A stretch of DNA of 12,090 nt from Tessaracoccus flavescens (GTDB lineage: Bacteria > Actinomycetota > Actinomycetes > Propionibacteriales > Propionibacteriaceae): the NCBI GenBank assembly GCA_020741375.1, contig DYZF01000157.1, positions 1 through 12,090 on the forward strand. Reading direction: 5' to 3'. Below the pieces are notes generated by a model. It made no database searches, was not told the DNA's origin, and was given only the letters and a program-made list of their open reading frames with translations. The translations under genes were made by a program, and so were the position numbers. Below are positions 7,738-12,090 of this stretch, piece by piece (position 1 is the stretch's first letter; each line of letters starts with the position of its first letter).

Positions 7738-8756
7738 CGGCCCGTCTCCTTCCCGGGCTTCTCGGTGAGGGCACCCTCGGTGTCGCGGCGCAGCACGAAG
7801 CGCTGGTACGCCAGAGCGATGACGAGGGAGATGAGGAAGATCACGACGGCGACCGCGTTGCCGTAGCCGTAGTTGCCGGCGAGGCGGCCCTCACGGACCA
7901 TGTAGGTGGCCATGGTGGAGGTGCCCGCGGTGTCCGAGATGTACTGGCCCCAGATGATGTAAACCAGATCGAACAACTGCAGCGATCCGATGATGGACAG
8001 GAAGGCCCAGATGCGGATCGTCGGGCCCAGCAGGGGCAGCGTGATCGACTTCTGGATCTGCCAGAAGGACGCGCCGTCGACGGCGGCCGCTTCGTACAGC
8101 TCGTCCGGGATGCCCTGCATGCCGGCCAGCATCAGGATGACGGCGAAGCCGATGTACTTCCAGGAGATGATGACCATCAGGGTCCAGATCGCGATGTTGG
8201 GATCCGAGATCCAGTCAGTCTGGAGGGCGTCGAGGCCGATCTTGCCGAGGAAGTCGTTGACCGCGCCGGCGCTCTGGAGCATGAGGCCCCAGCCGGTGCC
8301 GACGATGACCTCAGCGATGACGTAGGGGACGAAGATCAGCACTCGGATGAGGGAGCGGCCCTTGATCTTCTGGTTGAGCAACAGCGCGAAGCCGATGGCC
8401 ACGGGGCCCTGGATGAGCAGGGATGCGATGACGATGAACGCGTTGTGCTGGACAGCTGCGAGGAACTTCTCGTCGCTGAAGATCGTGATGTAGTTCTGGA
8501 TCCCGATGAAGTCCGTGGGCGGCCCGAAGCCCTTCCATCGGAAGAAGCCGTAGTAGGCGGCCATGAACACGGGGAAGATGACGAAACCCACGAACATCAC
8601 GATGGCGGGTCCCGCGAGGACGAGGATCTCGAGGCGTTTGCGCCAGTCGGTCTTCCGCCGAGGGCGAGCGGCCCGGGGCAGCGCGGTGGTTGCGCTGCCC
8701 CGGGCCTGCGTCGTCCCCTCGGAGCGATCAACCGGCAATGCGGTGGATTCGTTCAT
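7734..8756 (-). CDS. carbohydrate ABC transporter permease, MalF/UgpA type (CUT1)
   Basis: The 340-residue product has a polar, arginine-rich N-terminal tail of about 42 residues, then a first membrane helix (about 43-62), a family-typical extracytoplasmic stretch FIGIQNYITIF (83-93), and further helices. The EAA loop YEAAAVDGASFWQIQKSITLP is at 221-241, marking the ATPase contact. It forms the heterodimeric channel with the MalG-type permease encoded next. ATG 8756 lies 14 bases after the binding-protein stop, with only a modest AGG upstream. No ATPase gene is in the operon. In Streptomyces such CUT1 systems share the ATPase MsiK, and I infer the same arrangement here. Confidence 0.93.
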   Translation of the reverse strand: MNESTALPVDRSEGTTQARGSATTALPRAARPRRKTDWRKRLEILVLAGPAIVMFVGFVIFPVFMAAYYGFFRWKGFGPPTDFIGIQNYITIFSDEKFLAAVQHNAFIVIASLLIQGPVAIGFALLLNQKIKGRSLIRVLIFVPYVIAEVIVGTGWGLMLQSAGAVNDFLGKIGLDALQTDWISDPNIAIWTLMVIISWKYIGFAVILMLAGMQGIPDELYEAAAVDGASFWQIQKSITLPLLGPTIRIWAFLSIIGSLQLFDLVYIIWGQYISDTAGTSTMATYMVREGRLAGNYGYGNAVAVVIFLISLVIALAYQRFVLRRDTEGALTEKPGKETGR

Positions 8757-8770
8757 GAGGGTGTACCTGA

Positions 8771-10060
8771 TCAGCCCTTCGCTGCGGCGCTCTTGACGGC
8801 CTCGACGATGCCAGCGGCGTCGCCCTGGCCGGCGAGCATGTTGACCACGCCGGCGTTCAGAGCGTTACCGACGTTCTGGCCGTACTGGGTGTCGAGCCAC
8901 AGGGTGACGTAGGCGGCGTTCTCGTAGGAGGTGAGGATGTCCTGGAGAGCGGGATCGGTGACGACGCCCTTGGCTTCGGCGTTGGCGGGCAGGGTGTCGA
9001 AGGCGTCGGCGTAGGCTTCCTGATTGGCCTTGGTGGCCATGAAGTTCAGGAAGTCGGCGCACTCGGCCGGGGCGTCCTTGGAGCAGGAGTAGCCGTCGGC
9101 GCCACCCATCATCGCGGTGGGATCGCCGGCGCCACCCTCAACTGCCGGGAACGGGAACCACCCGAGATCGGCCAGCGGCTTGCCGTCGGGGGTCAGGGAG
9201 CCGATGACACCGGGGTTCCATGCGCCCATGAGCTCCATGGCTGCCTGGTGGTTGGCCAGCAGGCCGGCGGAGCTACCAGCGCCCTGCTGGGCTGAGGTGG
9301 TGAGGAAGCCCTGGTTGAAGGGCTCGGTGTCGGCGAACTTCTTCAGTTCCTCGCCGGCCTGCAGCCAGCAGGCGTCGGAGAAGTCCATGGTCTGGGCGGC
9401 GGTGTCCAGCACGTCCTTCGAGCACTGACGCAGTGCGAAGAAGTAGTACCAGTGAGCTGCCGGCCAGGCGTCCTTGGCGCCGAGGGCGATGGGCTGGATG
9501 CCGGCGGCCTTCAGCTTGGCGACGGCGTCGTTGAGTTCGGTGAAGTTGGTGGGGGTGGCGGTGATGCCGGCCTTCTCGAACAGATCCTTGCTGTAGTAGA
9601 TGCCGCCGGGAAGGATCGAGGTGGGCATGCCGTAGATCTTGCCGTCGATCGTGAAGGCCTCGAACACGGCCTCGCCGTAGGCGGCCTTGGTCTCATCGCT
9701 GAGCTTGTCGGTGAGATCCATGATCTGGTCGGCTTGGACGACGTCCTTGAGCTTGCCGCCGCCGCGAGCCATGAACACGTCCGGAGCGTCGCCGGAGTTC
9801 ATCGCGGTCTGGAGCTTGCCGTCCATGTCCTCGTTCTGGATGACCTCGATCTTGATGTCAACCGCCGGGTTCTCCTTGGTGAAGTCGGCAGCAGTCTTCT
9901 CCCAGTAGGCCTTGCCGTCACCCGTCGTGGCGTTGTGCCAGAACGTGAGGGTGACCGGGTTGTCGGAGGAGGCGGGCTCCTGGTTGGAGCCGGTGTCACC
10001 ACCGCATGCACTGAGGAGCACGGCTGCGCCGGCTGCGAGGGCCAGAAGCTTCTTCTTCAT
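8771..10060 (-). CDS. extracellular sugar-binding lipoprotein of the CUT1 ABC transporter
   Basis: The 429-residue product has a lipoprotein signal peptide: MKKK, a hydrophobic core, then LSAC with the lipidated cysteine at 19. It continues as a family 1 solute-binding protein; VTLTFWHNATTGDGKAYW is the usual first strand and helix, and APDVFMARGGGKL is the typical strand-to-helix junction. Four extra cysteines in the C-terminal two thirds (in RQCSKD, DACWL, YSCSKD and AECADF) may form two disulfides. It captures the sugar outside the cell and delivers it to the two permeases downstream. ATG 10060 has AAGGGA 7 bases upstream; the upstream in-frame methionine would put an arginine-rich stretch before the signal. 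The ligand is unresolved, with xylobiose, cellobiose and other oligosaccharides all possible. Confidence 0.94.
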   Translation of the reverse strand: MKKKLLALAAGAAVLLSACGGDTGSNQEPASSDNPVTLTFWHNATTGDGKAYWEKTAADFTKENPAVDIKIEVIQNEDMDGKLQTAMNSGDAPDVFMARGGGKLKDVVQADQIMDLTDKLSDETKAAYGEAVFEAFTIDGKIYGMPTSILPGGIYYSKDLFEKAGITATPTNFTELNDAVAKLKAAGIQPIALGAKDAWPAAHWYYFFALRQCSKDVLDTAAQTMDFSDACWLQAGEELKKFADTEPFNQGFLTTSAQQGAGSSAGLLANHQAAMELMGAWNPGVIGSLTPDGKPLADLGWFPFPAVEGGAGDPTAMMGGADGYSCSKDAPAECADFLNFMATKANQEAYADAFDTLPANAEAKGVVTDPALQDILTSYENAAYVTLWLDTQYGQNVGNALNAGVVNMLAGQGDAAGIVEAVKSAAAKG

Positions 10061-10074
10061 GGTGCGTTCCCTTC

Positions 10075-10092
10075 TGAGTCGTCTTCGACTCA
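10075..10092 (-). promoter_or_regulatory. hairpin in the leader of the sugar ABC operon
   Basis: TGAGTCG (10075-10081) and CGACTCA (10086-10092) form a perfect 7-bp stem with a 4-base loop. In the minus-strand mRNA it ends next to the AAGGGA ribosome binding site of the binding-protein gene. It could affect mRNA stability or ribosome access, or be a DNA operator; it lacks the central CG of LacI-type sites. Confidence 0.45.
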
Positions 10093-10166
10093 ATTCGTTT
10101 CGTCGCTACACAAAATATAATTGCACCGCGAAACCAATCTGTCAATCGTTTTCGATAACGGTTTCG
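10092..10166 (-). promoter_or_regulatory. promoter and LacI-type operators of the sugar ABC operon
   Basis: On the minus strand a perfect -35 box TTGACA (10140-10145) is separated by 17 bp from AATTAT (10117-10122), a 4/6 match to the -10 consensus; TATATT at 10114-10119 is a better hexamer but leaves a 20-bp spacer. The leader would be about 50 bases. Related LacI-like motifs surround the promoter: CGTTTCG (10096-10102), ATCG-TTTT-CGAT (10145-10156) touching the -35, and AACGGTTTCG (10157-10166). Binding there would block RNA polymerase. The repressor is presumably the one encoded at the operon's end. Confidence 0.65.
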
Positions 10167-10221
10167 TCACGGAGGCTCGCCGGCGCGTCGTCGAGGTGCG
10201 GGCGTGTGGCCGTGGCGTCGG

Positions 10222-10227
10222 TAGGGT
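10222..10227 (+). promoter_or_regulatory. possible -10 box for the second lipoprotein gene
   Basis: TAGGGT fits the TAnnnT pattern and would give a leader of about 35 bases before the ATG at 10269. No convincing -35 is seen at the expected distance. The call rests on this hexamer and the lack of a better candidate in the 10170-10268 stretch. Confidence 0.3.
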
Positions 10228-10268
10228 CGATGGCAACGTCGTTCCGCCCCGAACCCTTAGGAGCCGAT

Positions 10269-10865
10269 ATGAACAACCGCCGCATCGCTCTGCTGCCGAT
10301 CGCCGTGTTGGCAGTCGTCGGCTGCACGCCGGAGGAACCGCAAGTTGAGGTGAGCACGCCGGTCGCGGTGTCGCCGTCGGTTGTAACCACGGCCAGCGAG
10401 ACCCAAACGGCGGCGCCCGTGTCGCCCAGCGCGGCGGCGGCCTCGGAGTCGGACGCGTCAGCCGAGGAGTCGGTCAGCCCTGAGCCTTCGGCACCGGCCA
10501 TTGAGCTCAGCAACGGCTGGGAGACCTCGACGATCTCGATCAAGACCCCGGCCGACGCGGCTCAGTTGGGCGCAGGGTTCGAGGGCGTTGCCGAGATGGT
10601 GGATGCCTTGGTGTCCGACGGTGAATGCCCACTGGAGGAGTTCACCGTCGACCGCATCCACCCGGATGGTTACCTGCTCGGCAACGTGATGAGCAAGTGT
10701 GGCTCTGGCCCCGGTCTGTTCGCCGAGTCCGACGGCGTCTGGATGCAGGTGGTTGGCTTCGACGGCGTCGTCATGTGCGATGACTTGGCTGCCGTGGGCG
10801 CTCCGCGGGGCCTGAACTACCCGTGCTCCACCCAGGCCGACGGCTCCGGTGAGATCGACTACTGA
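10269..10865 (+). CDS. secreted lipoprotein, paralog of the one at 5203-5832
   Basis: This 198-residue product has a lipoprotein signal (MNNRR, hydrophobic core, lipobox VVGC with the lipidated cysteine at 19). A long Ser/Ala/Val/Glu/Pro-rich linker runs to about residue 78. The C-terminal domain has cysteines at 120, 144, 170 and 186, giving C-x23-C-x25-C-x15-C; the other lipoprotein has 23, 25 and 16. Shared positions include H-x-D-G-(F/Y) between the first two cysteines, a Trp before the third, C-x2-L-x3-G-x-P after it and a C-terminal tyrosine. ATG 10269 has AGGAG at 6 bases spacing, unlike the leaderless-looking paralog. It is divergent from the sugar operon and alone on its strand. Function is unknown; a surface binding or envelope role is inference only. 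Confidence 0.85.
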   Translation: MNNRRIALLPIAVLAVVGCTPEEPQVEVSTPVAVSPSVVTTASETQTAAPVSPSAAAASESDASAEESVSPEPSAPAIELSNGWETSTISIKTPADAAQLGAGFEGVAEMVDALVSDGECPLEEFTVDRIHPDGYLLGNVMSKCGSGPGLFAESDGVWMQVVGFDGVVMCDDLAAVGAPRGLNYPCSTQADGSGEIDY

Positions 10866-10916
10866 GACGGCACGAAATCTCGGGCCCGGGCTCTGCTTGG
10901 CCGCCCGAAAACAACA

Positions 10917-10944
10917 AACGGACCTGCATAAACGCAGGTCCGTT
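10917..10944. terminator. intrinsic terminator between the lipoprotein gene and tRNA-Pro
   Basis: A perfect 11-bp stem is formed by AACGGACCTGC (10917-10927) and GCAGGTCCGTT (10934-10944), with a 6-base loop. Read on the minus strand it runs into TTTGTTGTTTT, a good U-rich tail, so it should end the tRNA-Pro transcript. On the plus strand the tail is poorer, but it may still serve the lipoprotein gene ending at 10865. Confidence 0.85.
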
Positions 10945-10969
10945 GTCGCCGATGTCTTGAGACATCACA

Positions 10970-11046
10970 TGGTCGGGGTGACAGGATTTGAACCTGCGGC
11001 CTCGTCGTCCCGAACGACGCGCGCTACCAAGCTGCGCCACACCCCG
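10970..11046 (-). tRNA. tRNA-Pro (anticodon CGG)
   Basis: The minus strand folds as a standard cloverleaf. The acceptor arms are CGGGGTG (11046-11040) and CACCCCG (10980-10974). A GCGC/GCGC D stem is followed by an anticodon stem CGTCG/CGACG enclosing the loop TTCGGGA, so the anticodon is CGG and reads proline codon CCG. The T arm GCAGG-TTCAAAT-CCTGT has one G-T wobble. Discriminator A (10973) is followed by an encoded CCA (10972-10970). CCG is a heavily used proline codon in a genome this GC-rich. Confidence 0.96.
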
Positions 11047-11067
11047 ATGGCCCTAGAGCCAACGAGA

Positions 11068-11097
11068 ATGTTAGCGCAGCGCTGGCGAAATCGTGAA
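11068..11097 (-). promoter_or_regulatory. tRNA-Pro promoter
   Basis: On the minus strand TTCACG (11092-11097) and TAACAT (11068-11073) are separated by 18 bp and lie 21 bases before the mature tRNA 5' end. Each box matches the sigma-70-type consensus at four of six or better. It starts just after the metallophosphoesterase stop (11100-11102), so the tRNA probably has its own transcription start. Confidence 0.55.
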
Positions 11098-11099
11098 AC

Positions 11100-12038
11100 T
11101 CAGGCCGCTCGAGGTGTGAGCGTGAGCAGCGTGGCCTCCGGCCGGTTCGCGAAGCGATAGGGCGCGAACGGCGAGGATCCCAAGCCACCGGACACGTGCA
11201 GCGCGGCCGTCTTGCCGCCCGACGTGTGGCTGGAGAGGCCCTTCACGCGAGCGGTGTCGAGATCGCAGTTGGTGATCAGCGCACCGTACCCGGGCACGCA
11301 CACCTGGCCGCCGTGCGTGTGGCCGGCAAAGATCAGATCCATGCCGTCGGCGGTCATCGCGTCGAGGAGGCGCAGGTATGGGGCATGCGTGACGCCGATG
11401 TTGAGGTCCGCCGCGGGGTCGGCGGGGCCGGTGACGGAGGCGTAATCGTCGCGCTCGAGGTGCGCGTCGTCCGTGCCACGGAAGGCCAGCCTGTAACCCG
11501 CAACATTCAAGGTCGCCCGACGGTGGGTGAGGTCGATCCACCCGAACTCGCTGAGACGCTCGCGCAGTTCGTCGATGGGGAGGTCCGTTCGGGCCTCATC
11601 GTTGCCGTGTGAGCTGCCGTGAATGAGGTACTTCAGCGGGTTTCGGAAGTGTGGCTTGTAGTAGTCGTTGGACCCGAACACGAACACGCCCGGAAGTTCT
11701 CGCAGCGGTTCGATCGCAGCCATGAGCGGGGCGATGGCAGCGCCTTGGGCGATGTTGTCGCCGGTGTTGACCACCAAGTCCGGGCGCAGGTTGGGGAGCG
11801 AGCGGAGAAACTCCAGCTTCCGTTCCTGCCCAGCGATCAGGTGAAGGTCACTGATGTGAAGGACGTGTAGCGGCGCTCCGTCGGCCGGCAGCACAGGAAC
11901 CTCGACGCGCCGGAGCGTGTACAGGCCCGCCTCAAACAGCCCCCACCCGAAGCAGGCTGCACCGGTGGCGGCGACCGCACCGGCCGCCGCCAACACCTTC
12001 GACGTCACCCGATTAGCCGTTTCCGTCGCCGCCGCCAT
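11100..12038 (-). CDS. membrane-anchored metallophosphoesterase
   Basis: This 312-residue protein has one hydrophobic N-terminal segment (about 15-35), then a calcineurin-like phosphoesterase domain. Metal-site motifs appear in order: ISDLHL (62-67), GDN (93-95), GSND (122-125), THAP (217-220) and GHTHGGQ (239-245). The family usually has GNHD at the third motif; here it reads GSND followed by YY. The domain resembles the YaeI-like group that cleaves phosphoester or pyrophosphate bonds, possibly in envelope lipids; the substrate is not known. ATG 12038 overlaps the end of the upstream gene by 26 bases and has no ribosome binding site. GTG 12008, just after that gene's stop, would give 302 residues and keep every domain. 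The gene order penicillin-binding protein then metallophosphoesterase is also found in mycobacteria (ponA2 and its neighbour). Confidence 0.88.
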   Translation of the reverse strand: MAAATETANRVTSKVLAAAGAVAATGAACFGWGLFEAGLYTLRRVEVPVLPADGAPLHVLHISDLHLIAGQERKLEFLRSLPNLRPDLVVNTGDNIAQGAAIAPLMAAIEPLRELPGVFVFGSNDYYKPHFRNPLKYLIHGSSHGNDEARTDLPIDELRERLSEFGWIDLTHRRATLNVAGYRLAFRGTDDAHLERDDYASVTGPADPAADLNIGVTHAPYLRLLDAMTADGMDLIFAGHTHGGQVCVPGYGALITNCDLDTARVKGLSSHTSGGKTAALHVSGGLGSSPFAPYRFANRPEATLLTLTPRAA

Positions 12039-12090
12039 TGGCGGGCGGCGTCGGCTTGCTGGCCGGTGGCTTGGGCGCTGCCGACTTCTT
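12013..12090 (-). CDS. C-terminal tail, probable penicillin-binding protein (partial)
   Basis: From the window edge the minus strand is open for 25 residues to a TAA at 12015-12013. The tail is rich in Lys, Pro, Ala and Ser and ends with a Gly/Asn/Asp run (PPANGGGDGNG). Such low-complexity tails are typical of actinobacterial bifunctional (class A) penicillin-binding proteins, and a metallophosphoesterase gene commonly follows ponA-type genes. No catalytic domain is in the window, so the identity rests on composition and context only. It overlaps the annotated start of the metallophosphoesterase by 26 bases. Confidence 0.55.
   Translation of the reverse strand, partial: KKSAAPKPPASKPTPPANGGGDGNG

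Noticed and set aside
9452..10120. A 222-codon plus-strand frame opposite the binding-protein gene
   Set aside because: It is antisense to the clear solute-binding lipoprotein gene and rich in Gly, Val, Leu and Asp without motifs.
10121..10348. Small plus-strand frame (75 codons) in the intergenic region before the second lipoprotein
   Set aside because: It has no ribosome binding site, runs through the operon's promoter elements and continues out of frame into the lipoprotein gene; its Arg-rich product has no signal or domain.
10874..10908. CGGGCCCGGGC and nearby GCCCG as a second terminator after the lipoprotein gene
   Set aside because: The GC-rich self-complementarity is imperfect with several competing pairings; the clean hairpin at 10917-10944 explains termination better.
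1..12090. Search for CRISPR arrays, insertion sequences, attachment sites, toxin-antitoxin or phage genes
   Set aside because: I saw no repeat-spacer series, transposase or integrase motifs, or target duplications. The tRNA-Pro 3' end has no second copy that I noticed in the window.

Overview
The window is 12.1 kb of high-GC DNA from an actinobacterium. The evidence is a GTP-dependent PEP carboxykinase, a mycoredoxin-like glutaredoxin, a CUT1 sugar ABC operon with no ATPase gene, TAnnnT -10 boxes placed for leaderless transcripts, and a penicillin-binding-protein-like tail followed by a metallophosphoesterase and tRNA-Pro. Propionibacteriaceae or a close relative is my best guess, from gene content only.

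Layout. Positions 1-74 hold the 3' end of an unidentified plus-strand gene, which converges on an MFS transporter (80-1270, minus). The transporter lies 13 bp downstream of a membrane-anchored glutaredoxin gene (1284-1712, minus). Divergent from these is thymidine phosphorylase deoA (1761-3038, plus), which converges through a strong bidirectional terminator (3067-3104) on pckG (3125-5005, minus). A 197-bp divergent intergenic region with repeats upstream of pckG leads to a lipoprotein gene (5203-5832, plus).

Positions 5852-10060 (minus) are one sugar-uptake operon, in transcription order: solute-binding lipoprotein, MalF-type permease, MalG-type permease, LacI-type repressor. The last two junctions are 4-bp ATGA overlaps. 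The operon's promoter region (10092-10166) has a perfect TTGACA -35 box, several CGTTTCG-like LacI-type half-operators and a hairpin just before the first ribosome binding site. The repressor therefore probably regulates its own operon. The ATPase is presumably supplied from elsewhere (MsiK-type), and no glycosidase is present.

A second lipoprotein gene (10269-10865, plus) lies beyond the operon. Its C-terminal domain has the same cysteine spacing as the first lipoprotein (C-x23-C-x25-C-x15/16-C), so the two are diverged paralogs bracketing the sugar operon. After a shared hairpin terminator come tRNA-Pro(CGG) (minus) with its own promoter, a metallophosphoesterase (11100-12038, minus) and the C-terminal tail of a probable penicillin-binding protein (12013 to the window edge, minus).

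Most of the window is ordinary chromosomal metabolism. I see no mobile element, CRISPR array, phage gene or defence system. The least explained item is the pair of four-cysteine lipoproteins. No stretch over 300 bases lacks a gene; the longest non-coding stretches, 5006-5202 and 10061-10268, are described below.
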